A stretch of 64,000 bases of DNA from Chamaecrista fasciculata (GCA_003254925.1 QANZ01012921.1:1-64000), one strand, 5' to 3'; counted from the first letter of the stretch, positions 43,286 to 54,465 are shown. The notes: generated by a model not told the origin, from the letters alone. Numbers and translations: made by a program.

Positions 43286-43511
43286 GGAGTAGTGATTTCT
43301 TGTTATATTATTTTTTTAGTTGTGGTTATTTTATTTTATTTTCTCCCTTGTAAAGAGATATTCCAAGAACCATAAGGCCTTTTGTTTGGCAAGCTTCATG
43401 GATTTGTGTATTCTTGAATATATACTACACGCGTTGTGCACGAAAGTCTGTTTTGTTTAGTTGTAAAACAAGCTGTTTTGGCCCCATTCTTTTTTTGACA
43501 AATGTTAATTG
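43286..43511. other. Unassigned DNA in copy C
   Basis: No homology to the other copies. Contains GTTAATTG (43504-43511), the left target duplication of the next MITE. Confidence 0.4.
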
Positions 43512-44252
43512 CAGTGTTGTTGAACCCGGACCGGATCGGCCGGTCGGATCGGGAGCCGAAGTGGAAAGCGGCCTGGTTCAACCCAAAGAACCGGATTTGG
43601 GGTTGGACCGGGAAAAACCGGCCCAAAACTGGAAAACCGGGTCCACCCGGTGGACCGGTCAGAGAACCGGTCAGATTTTTTTTTTTTTCAGCCTTCTTTT
43701 TAAAGTTTGGGGTAAAACTATAGTTCTGCCCCCCAAACTTTCTAATTTTTAGGCTCCTACCCTCTTTATTCTTTGAAACATCACATTAAGACCCTTAAAA
43801 CTACTCAACTCCTCCACTATTGTATTCCTCATTTTGTCTACAACACTCCCATACCTTTATTTCATTCTCATAATTATTTTTAACGTAACTTACAAACACT
43901 TCTTTCACTTCTTTACTTTTCAGTTTAGTCTCTGACAGATTCTCTTTCATACTTTTACCTCTTTTTTCACCTATTTTACCATTCATTAGTTATATCCTTC
44001 CAAAGTCTCCTTGTAAATTATACTTCCATAATTATTTTATGCCTCTTAAACTCTATTATCTATCAAAAAGGTCATTCTTCAACAATTGGGGTGTTACATC
44101 TCTTAGACCCCCAAAAAAAATATAGAGGGTTTATATTTAATATATTAAAAATAATTATTTATTGCGTCATCTGGTCCAAATATCCGGTCCGACCGGTTCA
44201 ACCGATCAGACCGTGAACCGAACACTTGTCCGGTTCGATTATGACAACACTG
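43512..44252. mobile_element. hAT-like MITE (CAGTGTTGTT ends)
   Basis: 741 bp. Inverted ends CAGTGTTGTTGAACCCGG / CAGTGTTGTCATAATCG with a perfect 8-bp duplication GTTAATTG (43504-43511, 44253-44260). Subterminal DNA is rich in CCGGTC/GACCGG words. Same family as 4490-5082. Confidence 0.9.
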
Positions 44253-44290
44253 GTTAATTGTTTAGTGCATGAATTGTTATCCATAAAGAC

Positions 44291-45775
44291 TAAGGTTTGT
44301 TTGGATTTGCTCAAAATTAACTTATAAGCCAATTATTTCTAAAAAAAACCGAATAATCTCGTTTGTTTTAGATTATCTAATAATTTTTTTGGCCAAAAAA
44401 AATTATATAATAATTTAATTATAATTTACAATAATCTCATCTCAAAACACCCAATTACTTTTATACCCTTATAAACATATATATACTTACTTATAATTCA
44501 ATATATATTCAAATATACACAAATGACATAATTGTCATTTTATATCACCCCTCATTTTTCTTTTTTTGGTTGCCCAAGGTATCTGCTATAGCCCGACGGG
44601 CTAAGAACTAATTCTCTGCGGATCTGACTCCATTTAAAGGGTTGTCGCTTGCCGATTGGTTGCTGCATACATAAGGTGGGGATCGAACCCCTGACACTTG
44701 CTTAAGCGACCTAGTGAGTTAACCACTAGACCAACAAAACTTGATTATATCACCCCTCATATATTACACCTACAACAATCTTTCTCCAAGACATCATTTT
44801 TCACTAATTCTTTTTAACATTTTTTTTCATAATTATTATAATTAACTTTTTACTTTTAATTATCTTTAATATTTAATAAAATAATAATAATAATTTATTT
44901 TTTATTTAAATGTTAATTAATATTATATTTTTATTATTAAAAACAATTTCTATCCCACTTATTTAAAAAATTAGCTATATAAATTCAAAAAATAAATTTA
45001 ACCAACATATTAAAATTAGATTTTAAATAATGATTTATCACTATTTTGGAATAACTCGGTATGTTTTCAACTTTTATTTTCTCTATTAGGGACTGATGCG
45101 TTAACTCGGTAAAAATGGCCCAAAAGTCAAATTTTTTGTCTAAAAATTATTTTGACGAACTTAAATAATTATAATTGTAATATAGAGAGAAACAGATGAA
45201 CAATGACGGTTATTTTAACCCATAGACCAAATCATTCACGATTTTAATATTAAATGAACCAATCAACTCGTATTTTTTTGTGGCTAATTCGTTCAGTCTT
45301 CAGTCAACACAGAATGAATGATCAAAAGGTAAGTGTCATCATAAAAAAATATTTGGACAATATTTGATAATTATGATTATAATATGTATATTTATCAAGT
45401 GAAATAAGCTATCAAAATAATCTAAAAAAAACTTCAAACTTGAGCCTTTCCAAAACTCAAATTATTGCAATTCCCAATGCAAAAAATCTCATTAATTAAT
45501 AATCTACTTTTTAATAATTTAATCCAAACAATTCAAAATTATTTTACAAAACCAAAAAGTCAAAAAGTGAATTTCTCTTCCATTGTTACCCTTGTACAAT
45601 TTATGAATTTTCATACCCTTCTATTTACCAATCACAATTATTACATACATATTTAAATAATTTCATACCTAAAATTCTGTTTTTACAACATCTAATCTAA
45701 ACAACATTCAACATATAATCTGATTTTTCATAATCTGTTTATAATCTGATCTTGATCTAACCCAAACAAACCTTA
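44291..45775. mobile_element. PIF/Tourist-like element
   Basis: Inverted ends TAAGGTTTGTTTGG at both sides, about 1.48 kb. It shares the subterminal phrase with the elements at 3114 and 15684 (CCCTTCTATTTACCAATCAC, then ATTATTACATACAT). The duplication is not certain (TAA left, TTA right). It contains a nested SINE. Confidence 0.65.
44556..44744 (-). mobile_element. tRNA-derived SINE
   Basis: On the minus strand the head GTTGGTCTAGTGGTTAACTC and box B GGGGTTCGATCCCC give a polymerase III-type promoter. A body of about 120 bp follows and a short A-rich tail (T's at 44556 onward). A perfect 16-bp duplication TTATATCACCCCTCAT (44540-44555, 44745-44760) proves retroposition. It is unlike the Au family at 33625. 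Confidence 0.85.
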
Positions 45776-46037
45776 AATAGTTTATGTTAATAAAAAAATC
45801 CAGAATAAAAAAATATTTCCAATATTGAGAGACTTAATTATAATTTTGAGATAAATTTAAGAACTAAAAAGTAAATATTTTCTCTCATTTTATTTCCCTA
45901 CCCTTGAAGATGAATTTTTGGCTTACAAGTGTTTGTACCTTAAATAGTTTTTGTTAATAAAAAAAAATCAAGAATAGAAAAAATATTTCCAATATTGAGA
46001 GACTAAATCCCTTGAAGATGAATTCTTGGCTTGCAAG
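45771..46037. repeat. Imperfect direct duplication
   Basis: The block CCTTAAATAGTTTATGTTAA ... CCCTTGAAGATGAATTTTTG ... CAAG (45771-45930) is repeated with an internal deletion at 45951-46037. Confidence 0.7.
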
Positions 46038-46507
46038 TAGGGGTGTTTGTTGGGCGGTTTATGCGGTTATGAAAAAAAAACTTTTTAATTTAATCGCTCA
46101 CATCGGTTTGAAGTAATTCTTAACCATTCGGTTAAAAATAATTTACTTAACCATACCAAACCAAACCAATAAATAGACGATTTGGGCGGTCGGTTTGAAC
46201 AGTTAAAAGGTTTATTTGTTGTTTTCATTAATTAATTATAAAATTAGAAAAAATCGTATTTAGGAGTAGTAAGTCAAATTTATAGAATAAATAAAAAAAT
46301 GACAAACAATATTAGAAATTTGAGAAGATAAAATTGTAAAGACTAAACCGTAGTTAGCCTCATTGATTGAGGTGACAAATTTTTATGGTTTTAAGATAAC
46401 ATAATTAAAAGTATGATAAAATTAAATGATTATAAAAAAATTAATAATTTCTTTTATTAAATTTAGTCACATATATAACACAATAAAAGTAAAAAAAAAA
46501 AAAAAAN

Positions 46508-46546
<39 letters not shown>

Positions 46547-46726
46547 ATATATAAGTGCTAGCGGTTCAGTTCGGTTAATTGTATGTTTAAATTGTTAATC
46601 GAACCAAACCATCCGATTTTGATGCATTTTTAACCAAACTAAACAGTCAGTTTGGTTTAATTTTTTCTTCGATTCGATTTGGTTTAGTTTGATCAAATCG
46701 ATTTGGTTCGATTTTGAACAACTCTA
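46038..46726. mobile_element. hAT-like element (TAGGGGTGTTTG end)
   Basis: Left end TAGGGGTGTTTGTTGGG; right end, reversed, TAGAGTTGTTCAAAATCG. The flanking 8-mers CTTGCAAG and CGTGCAAC agree at 6 of 8. Subterminal GGTTTGG/CCAAACC words. It contains the A run with an N at 46491-46544. Related by end type to 18035-23233. Confidence 0.65.
46491..46544. repeat. A homopolymer with N
   Basis: About 54 A with an N at 46507; length is unreliable. Confidence 0.85.
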
Positions 46727-47427
46727 CGTGCAACTGTTTCTCAATGTACCAAGAGGAGGAATTTATTAAGGTTGCCTTTATTGATGTTTTGGTACACTCT
46801 TTACGTTGTAAGTGTTGGGATCACGCACTGATTCTGGCAAACCCAACTGATTATTTATTGGACACTGATGGAGAAATTTATCAAGGTTGCCTTTATTCAT
46901 GTTTTGTAGTGAGGGCGTTCTAAACTATTTTACATTAAAATCAAATTAAATAAATTTAAAATAAAATCGAAACTAAACTAAAGTAGTTTTTTTATTTAAA
47001 AATATATCAAAATTAAATGATTTGAATTGAACACAAAATTAATCGACTAAAAAAGTTAGGAATAAAAATAGTTTGATAAATAGATTTTTAACTTTTTTTT
47101 TTCAATTTTTTACATTTTGGGTTTTAAAAATGAAAAAAAAAAAATAAAGAACAGAAGTCTCCAAATTCATCAGTGCATAATTTCGTGGTGCAAGTTCAAT
47201 ACTAATGAAAATTGTGATACCAACAACTTTTTCTAGTTAAATCGCCATACACCCACGAATGGTTAGAATGCATGCCTAAAGCTTGCTTTAAGGAAAATTT
47301 CAAGCTAAACAAGGAAATCAGTTGAACTGAGTCTAATGCTGTGACATGAATTTTCAAATATTGTATGCAATTTCCAACAAACCAAAATTCATTTAGTAAA
47401 GGTAATTTTTTACCTGCTCTATTGATA
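46727..47427. other. Spacer, no gene seen
   Basis: An internal repeat TTTAT(T/C)AAGGTTGCCTTTATT occurs at 46762 and 46878. Otherwise AT-rich without gene signals. Confidence 0.5.
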
Positions 47428-47705
47428 AAAATGAGATAAAACATTGTTTCTGTAAGCATAAATACTATCCCTTTCTGCTTTCTGAGAATGAAAACCCTTC
47501 TATTCAAAGTATGTATTTCCCTCTTGTTATTTCTTCCTTTTTCTATTTATTCATGAGCTTTTTTCAAGAATCATGCAGTATCTCCTAATAGATAGACAGA
47601 GAACATTCTTCTTGAAACTTGAGATCACTAAAGTGAATTTTACGTTTTATTATCAAAGTCTTTTCCATACACACAATTCGATTCAAACTTGACACATTAT
47701 ATTTG
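47428..47705. repeat. Downstream flank of copy C, duplicate of 13672-13972
   Basis: Shares TGTTTCTGTAAGCATAAATA, CTATCCCTTTCTRCTTTC and TCAAACTTGACACATTAT with the DNA just downstream of copy A's AP2 gene, in the same orientation. It marks the right limit of the tandem array. Confidence 0.8.
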
Positions 47706-48042
47706 AAGAATCCAACTATCTACCGACACTACCAGATTTTGTTGATATTTTTTCATTGGTTTTGATCCTCTATATTCTTGATACGCATCAAAAGAGCACT
47801 GGACAGCCACTGCTAAAGTTACTAATTTTATAGCAAACTAATAATGTATCAAACCTTTAGCTCAAAAATATAACAAAACAAGCATGAAGATTTGCATATA
47901 CAACAATGGATTTCATTTAGGGAAGTAAAACGCTTAGATACCACTAAAATAAGCAAGTTTGAGATGGAGCAATTCTGTACTAAAATGAATTACAGGATTG
48001 AGTATATCACCGCCAAAGGAGGAGACTGGCAGGGCTGATATC
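47706..48042. other. 3' side of the FHA2-like gene
   Basis: Presumed 3' untranslated region of the minus-strand gene that ends at 48043, plus spacer. Confidence 0.4.
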
Positions 48043-48252
48043 TTATGAAAGCAGAGAGACGAGAGAAACAAACTCATGAGTGACCCTACCCTTGGACCTT
48101 GTGTTGATGACAAAGTGTTCTGGGTACTTCCTCAATAGCATAAGTAAACCATACCAAGGCTTCCCTTTGGATTCGGGACCAGTCCAATCCTCTGATGTGA
48201 GATACCTCCTTACTCGACTGTGATGCCAGACACTGCCATATTGCTCCAACAA
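48043..48252 (-). CDS. FHA2: FHA2-like exon 3
   Basis: 70 codons including the stop. Acceptor TATTATGCAG; starts LLEQYGSVWHHSRVRRYL and ends FVSLVSLLS-stop, the usual end of FHA2 proteins. Confidence 0.9.
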   Translation of the reverse strand: MLEQYGSVWHHSRVRRYLTSEDWTGPESKGKPWYGLLMLLRKYPEHFVINTRSKGRVTHEFVSLVSLLS

Positions 48253-51200
48253 CTGCATAATAGAGCAAAGCATTATCTATCCAAACCTGTGTTTCGGATC
48301 CATAATGCCTTATAAACAATTAAATATCTGTTGGGCTTGGCAGAGATGCAAAATGAATATAAAGAGAGATCATCATTTCGCATTCTATTTTCTGTTGTTT
48401 TAGTCTCATTTTGAGAAGAAAATGAGGTAGAAATGTCAGTATGTCACAAAGAATCCAGACAATTAATAGTCATTTCCTATTACACCTAGTGTACCTAACA
48501 TGAAAATTTAAAACCTTTATATAGCAATCCATATTCACTACCTATTCAATTTCAGTCTTCTCAGCTTCGTTACCAAGCATCATCTTGATTGTTCCCCAAG
48601 AACAATTCAGACAAAGCTATGCATTGATACATATTTTCCCTTATATGGATGGTGCCAAAGGATACATGGAATGGCATTATCAGACATCATCAAAAAGATG
48701 AACAATAGAGTGTAAAAGTGTTGATATTAAAAAACAAATCCTTTCAGAAACACAGCTTATTGTTCCATTAGAAATTTAATCTGACGTACACTGGGTGATT
48801 GCAATATTCCTGATAAAACCAGTAGCCTTGAAATGAACAATTATGTAAATGCAAAGCCAAATTATTACCATAAGCAAATGGGATTGAGATTCAGGTATCC
48901 ATTCTATTACTAGGTGCAAAATATAAACTCTAATTTGATATTCTTGTGTCAGCTACTTCAATGGGAAAGACAGCTATCAGTCCTTGCAAGTCTATAAAAT
49001 CATGAAAGGAATAATAAGGCAACAGCATTTAACATAAAATGGTCAGAACTAACCTCAGCATGAAGTTTCTCCATAGGCATCCATTCACCAGGACCACAAA
49101 GATCAGAGAGAACAGTAGCTACAGACGACACTACATCCTTTTCTTCCAATTGCTGAAGCTGAAGATTATCAGCATCTCGATCGACTCGAGATCTTCCTTC
49201 AGCCTTCTTATCTGCAAAAAACCAAAAGTCTCAATGAAAGAGTAGCATAAGGATTGACACTTGCTTTAAGCAGTCATATCTGTGACTGTGTTCCCCTTTT
49301 TCCGACAATGATATTGCCAAATTGTTGGAGGTAACACCAGAATTCATCAGTATGTTTCCAAACTGTTTTGAAATGTCAAGAAGCATTTTTAAACACTTCT
49401 AATGTGTAAACATACACATGAAGAATGACATGGCTAGCCCAAGACTTTCTTTTGAGCACTAGATAGGTTATATTATCATCTAATCCCTCACTCGTCAAAT
49501 GTAGGGCTTGGGGGCATTGCAGTATTGTTCAAGTTAGGCAGAAGAAAAAAGATGTATAATTCATCATATTACTTAAACTCTATCATGCAATTTGAAAGTG
49601 TAGAGATAGACAAATGCCACAGCCAAAAAAAGGGCGAAGATAAAGTCATAAAATTCATAGGTTACACCCCACACATAATAAATGGATTAATAGATAGAGT
49701 CCAAGTTTTAGTCAAAAGACATAAAAAGAGTGTACGAAATGTTCAGTAAGTTCAAGATCAAAGAAAAGGCTATTCAACAGGAGTATGCATATTTCAGAAA
49801 AGGGTGAAGTGCCATAATTCCCCAATGGTTAAACGATTAGAAGGAAACTTGACTGATAATGATAGCAGGTTCTGCATTTTGGATCCACCCAAGGTCTCAC
49901 CTGTGGTAATTTTAAATTTATTCAAGTTCCTTAAAAGTCTACTTGCAACATTTAGAATAAGAAAAAATCAGAAAAAAAATATAAATAAAACATTAAAGAC
50001 CCAAAAACCATAAGAAAACCCATGTAATATCTTCTGTGAAAACAAATACTTGTTGAAACATTGAAAAGGGCAGGAGAAAGAAAATTTGTAGAGGGAACGA
50101 TCTTCACTAATTCACTTAAAAGATTCCAACATAAGGCATTACACTAACTTCAGCCATAGACACATAGACTCAAACATTCTGCATAAAATCATGTATCCAA
50201 AAAATCTCAATCTCATTTCTAGTCCCAATGTCTTCAAAATGAAAAACTAAGACTGCTCAACATTCTCAGGACAGGCTTAATCCAGACAATCCAATCTACC
50301 CCACAATGTTAATACCAAACGAACGTTAATCACCAAGCTTCTAAAGCATATGACATGCATATGCAGGGACAATATTTTCATGAGACCTTTGAAGTTAGGG
50401 TCTTCAATGTCTGTTTGTCAGTTTGTCTAGTTGATGTGAGAAACCAAACTAATATTTCCACCACAGAAGAACCTTATCTTTCCACAAAAAAATTAGCAAA
50501 AGATAAAAATTCTCCACTAAAATAAAAGAAAAATTAAAGAAAATTTACAAGGCACCAAAAGAATCCGAAACCTTTGAAATTCAATGAGTGCAAAAAAACA
50601 AAGGGAAAGGGCATTGTCCTTGTACATATCCAACCATATTCTACACCGCATTCAGGAAGGAAAAGGGCAAAAACAAATATAACTAACCACAACAAGAAGA
50701 AACAATCAGATAAACAGGGAAGTGACCCAGTGAAACTTTGCAAAATTTATTTACAACAACACAAGCCAAGAAAGGAAGGCAGTTAGGAGCAGGAACAACC
50801 TAAGCAAGATCCACTAAATTTATGTATCAGTTGTTACCCTAATAGCTGGCTTAGGGTTCACAGTGTAATCCAAGTTTACATTGATCTCTGCCCTAACAAC
50901 TGAAATGTCAATGTTTAAAGCATACGTTAATGTTGTAAAATAACCTGAAATAGAATGGGTCGGATAAAATCAACAATCAAATTACACCCAACTAGCATCT
51001 TTACTCCTTGGGAATCAAAGAAGGTAAATATGGCACAGATGTTATTCAAACTCGACGTACTTAAACATGCAAAGAATAGCATAGGCAAAACCACATACAT
51101 ATGATAAAATTTAAAACGCACAAGAATCTTCAAAACTCATCAATCCAAATTAGCCTGTTTTGTTCTCTAACAGCCGAAAATAAGAACATAATAAAACAGC

Positions 51201-51904
51201 TAAAGCACAAGCCAATGACTGTAGTATGATAAAAAGAGCAGAAACAGAATGAAAGAAGACTAACCCAGTCCTCCTGACAACGAAGACTTGCCCCCTGAAC
51301 CAACTCCGCTGTACCCATAACCATCATACCCATCCCTCCTTACCTTCTTCCCACTGCTTCCAGCACCACCACCAATATCATCCTCATCTTCATAATCATC
51401 ATCGTAATAATCCCTCCTTCCTTTCTTCACCAATGACCCGGCCCCAGATGCAGTATTACCCATATGATAATTATAGTGCGAAGGAACAGCCCCTCCTGCT
51501 GCCATCGATGAATGATTCGCATAATGCCTAGGTCCAACCATTCCTCCCAAAATACTCCTCACAGGTAAGAGGAAATAGAACTCTTTGTCCCCAATTTGAA
51601 GCAAATCTTGGGAATCGAGCTTGACGGGTGGATTACCCGGCAGGTGAAGAACACCTTCGACGAGACACCCATTCTTCCCTAGAACCTCGAGGGCGAAACG
51701 GCGGCGAGTGAAGTCGTAGAAGATGCGAGCGTGGTGGCGGGAGATGTTCATTCCGCCGCCGAGGCTTGATAGGTCAACGTCGACGGTGGATTTCTTCGAG
51801 TTCCGGCCAAGGATGATGGAATAGGTTTGCATGTAGTACTCGAAATCCTCGCCTTGAAGCTTGGCGAAGCCGGCCTCGACGTCGCCGGCGGTGGCGGTCG
51901 CCAT
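48043..51904 (-). CDS. FHA2: FHA2-type forkhead-associated domain protein
   Basis: Three coding exons: 51265-51904, 49054-49211 and 48043-48252, 1008 nt, 335 codons, phases 1 and 0, all with GT/AG borders. An N-terminal FHA domain (about residues 20-125: IILGRNSK, then GGGMNISRHHARIFYD, LEVLGKNGCLVEG) carries the phosphothreonine-binding G-R, S-x-x-H and N-G elements. A Gly/Asp-rich linker (DYYDDDYEDEDD) and a conserved C-terminal region (CGPGEWMPMEKLH, then WHHSRVRRYLTSEDW, GLLMLLRKYPEHFVINTRSK) follow. The match to plant FHA2 is close along its whole length. In Arabidopsis FHA2 is a nuclear protein linked to flower/stamen development (family knowledge). It appears intact. The start is the first ATG, in the expected MATA context. 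Confidence 0.92.
49054..49211 (-). CDS. FHA2: FHA2-like exon 2
   Basis: 158 nt. Acceptor TTTTTTGCAG, donor GAG|GTTAGT. Encodes D-KKAEGRSRVDRDADNLQL, then EEKDVVSSVATVLSDLCGPG. The first codon is split with exon 1 (G/AT). Confidence 0.9.
49212..51264 (-). other. FHA2-like first intron
   Basis: 2053 bp, AT-rich, with no recognised nested gene; short ORFs here are chance frames. An intron this long is common in this gene type. Confidence 0.7.
51265..51904 (-). CDS. FHA2: FHA2-like exon 1
   Basis: 640 nt from the ATG at 51904. Carries the whole FHA domain and the acidic linker; ends SLSGGL-G in phase 1 with donor G|GTTAGT. Confidence 0.9.
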
Positions 51905-52039
51905 GGTAAAACGGCGATAGCACGAATTTGGGAATACCGAGACGATATTTGATCGGAGTTTGGAGAAGAGAGACGCAAAGACAACAGATTCTACTATAGG
52001 GGTTTGGAAGAATCGGAAATATAAGAAGTTTATTAATTA
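51905..52039 (-). promoter_or_regulatory. FHA2-like 5' leader and proximal promoter
   Basis: Only 135 bp of unique DNA separates the FHA2 start from the foldback element, so the proximal promoter must lie partly within transposon sequence. Confidence 0.45.
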
Positions 52040-52886
52040 GGTCAAAACCACAAATTCGTCTAAATATATGGGATAGATTTTAGGTTGGTCTTCGATGTTT
52101 GATTTGTTTTAAATTGATTTTATATATTTTTATAATTGTTTTAAATTGGTTTTATAACAAGGATAGGGGGAAGTTGACCTAAGTTTTAGGTTTTTTTATA
52201 TTAATAATACAAATAAAATTATTATGTATTAGGATACCAATTACTTATTTTTCTAGATGGGATATGCATTGACCCAACTCAATTTTAGACCCTGCCCACC
52301 CGGCTGATTAAAAATTAATTTTTTTTAAAAAAAATTCACGCTGAAATCGCGTCAAACTAGCGCGATTTCAGAGTGCGCAAGTTTGACGCGATTTTAGCGC
52401 GTCAGACCGTGCAGTCTCGGACTCACAGTCTGGTCAATTGACCACTTTTTGGTCAATTGACCGAAATTCGATCAATTGACCAAAAAGTTTTTTCTTTGTT
52501 TTTTATTTTTTAAAAAATATTAAATTTATTTTATATATTTTAAATATTAAATTAAGTTAAGATTAATAAAATTAATTTAATTTAAATATTATTTTAAAAA
52601 ATTGAAAAATAAATTATTTAATGAATAATAATTATAAAATTTAAAATATTTATCTAGTAATAAAATTAAATAAATTAAATGAAATTAATAATAAAAACTA
52701 ATATGTAAAAAATATTTTCTACTAATAAAATTAAATATTTCAACTAATAAAATTATTTATATGACTTTTATAACATAAATTATCATTTAAGAAATATAAG
52801 AACAATTTCCATAAAAAAAAAATAAGAACAATTATCATAATTCTTTTAATTATATAATTTGTAAAACATAAAAAGTGTAATCAAAA

Positions 52887-53300
52887 TTACATAAAATTAA
52901 AAATAAAACAATCAAATTTAATCATTCTCATCCTCGTCATCCTGCTGCTCCTGCCATTCCGGCAACCATTGCGGCGACCCATGCTCTGGGCAAGACCCCT
53001 GCACCACCCTCTGCCCACCCTCTGGCCAATGCCACTCCGGGCATATGTAGCAAATTTTTCTCTTGGGTTGACTTTTTTACGTTGAGGAGCTATAGCCTTA
53101 CCTTTACCTTTATGACCTCCCTGATCACCTTGATATTTGTCATTTGCCTCTCTTGATAGCGACTGCGGTAGTGGAAAGGGCTGCACCTGTCTCTCAATAT
53201 GAGCATCACCGATATGTAGAGGAGTGTTCATAATATACTCTCTCATAAAGCTCGGCTGAATAGTAGGGCCCGACTGAATAGTAGGACTCATCATCGTCAA
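52887..53300 (-). pseudogene. Palindrome ORF, left-arm copy (frameshifted)
   Basis: 137-codon frame. The first part (MREYIMNTPLHIGDAHIERQ, then VQPFPLPQSLSREA, GGHKGKGKAIAPQRKK) matches the right-arm copy. After APQRKK the frame shifts, so the Cys-containing segment reads differently (ATYARSGIGQ). Resembles low-complexity tails of plant transposon proteins; not identified. Confidence 0.5.
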
Positions 53301-53391
53301 AGAATATGGTGGCGGGGTATAAAAACCCCCGTGACGAATCTGGCAACTAAACTCAACTATTCAGCCAGGCCCTACTATTCAGCCGGGCTTT

Positions 53392-53721
53392 ATGAGAGGG
53401 TATATTATGAACACTCCTCTACATATCGGTGATGCTCATATTGAGAGACATGTGCAGCCCTTTCCACTACCACAGTCGCTATCAGGAGAGGCAGATGACA
53501 GACATCAAGGTGATCAAGGAGGTCATAAAGGTAAAGGTAAGGCTGTAGCTCCTCAACGTAAAAAACGTCAACCCAAGAGTAAAACTTGCTACATATGCCC
53601 GGAGTGGCATTGGCCAGAGGGTGGGCAGAGCGTGGTGCAGGGGTTTTGCTTGGAGCATAGGTCGTCGCAATGGCCGTTGGAATGGCAGGAGCAGCAGGAT
53701 GACGAGGACGAGGATGATTAA
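53392..53721 (+). CDS. Palindrome ORF, right-arm copy
   Basis: 109-codon frame starting MRGYIMNTPLHIGDAHIERH, with GKGKAVAPQRKKRQPKSK, then TCYICPEWHWPEGGQ, and ending in an acidic DDEDEDD before TAA. This copy keeps the frame lost in the left arm. The lysine-rich then Cys/Trp-containing stretch is suggestive of a transposon protein C-terminus. No function can be named. Confidence 0.4.
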   Translation: MRGYIMNTPLHIGDAHIERHVQPFPLPQSLSGEADDRHQGDQGGHKGKGKAVAPQRKKRQPKSKTCYICPEWHWPEGGQSVVQGFCLEHRSSQWPLEWQEQQDDEDEDD

Positions 53722-54465
53722 ATTTGATTGTTTTATTTTTAATTTTATGTAATTTTGATTACACTTTTTATGTTTTACAAATTATATAATTAAAAGAATT
53801 ATGATAATTGTTCTTATATTTCTTAAATGATAATTTATGTTATAAAAGTCATATAAATAATTTTATTTAAATTAATTTTATTAGTTGAAATATTTAATTT
53901 ATTTAATTTTATTAGTAGAAAATATTTTTTACATATTAGTTTTTATTATTAATTTCATTTAATTTATTTAATTTTATTACTAGATAAATATTTTAAATTT
54001 TATAATTATTATTCATTAAATAATTTCTTTTTCAATTTTTTAAAATAATATTTAAATTAAATTAATTTTATTAATTTTAACTTAATTTAATATTTAAAAT
54101 ATATAAAATAAATTTAATATCTTTTAAAAAATAAAAAACAAAAAAAAACTTTTTGGTCAATTGACCAGACCGTGCAGACTACACGGTCTGACGCGCTAAA
54201 ATTGCGTCAGACTAGCGCGATTTCAGACACTCTGAAATGGCGCTAGTCTGACGCGATTTCAGCGTGAGGTTTTTAAAAAAAAATTAATTTTTAATCAGCA
54301 GGTGCCACGTGGCACCGGCTGATTGGTGGGTCGGGTCTGAAATTGAGTTGGGCCAATGCGTATCCCATCTAGGGAAATAAGTAAAAACAATGGGTATCCT
54401 AATACATAATAATTTTATTTGTATTATTAATATAAAAAAAACTATAAGTTTTGCCATTTCTCAAA

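Larger units (their letters stand above)
36285..47705 (+). pseudogene. APD1-type AP2 gene, copy C (decayed)
   Basis: Third tandem copy. It keeps the promoter/leader (from about 36285), intron sequence and the start exon (43084-43185). The downstream flank reappears at 47428-47705, matching 13672-13972. A deletion removes the leader donor and part of the first intron: sequence jumps from CTGACGTTTTCAACTC to CGCATTAGTTACTTC at about 36590. The second coding, linker and AP2 exons are not found between 43282 and 47428, where several transposons lie instead. Almost certainly a pseudogene. Confidence 0.7.
52189..54443. repeat. Near-palindromic element, arms about 1.1 kb
   Basis: Left arm 52189 to about 53286 and right arm about 53356-54443 are inverted copies, separated by roughly 70 bp. 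Both arms begin TATATTAATAATACAAATAA and contain TAGTCTGACGCGATTTCAGC-type phrases, long AT-rich tracts and the same small ORF. Arms differ at many single positions and by small indels. If transcribed through the centre it would form a very long hairpin RNA, a classic source of small RNAs; that is inference. Confidence 0.85.

Noticed and set aside
43414-43752. 112-codon plus-strand ORF
   Set aside because: Arises from CCGGTC-rich subterminal DNA of a hAT-like MITE, not a gene.
44600-44742. A tRNA gene on the minus strand
   Set aside because: Box A and B are present, but the sequence does not complete a cloverleaf, carries a long body and tail, and has a 16-bp target duplication; it is a SINE.
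48086-48319. Second minus-strand ORF over the FHA2 exon 3
   Set aside because: Alternate frame across the intron/exon border; the frame ending at 48043 matches FHA2 proteins.
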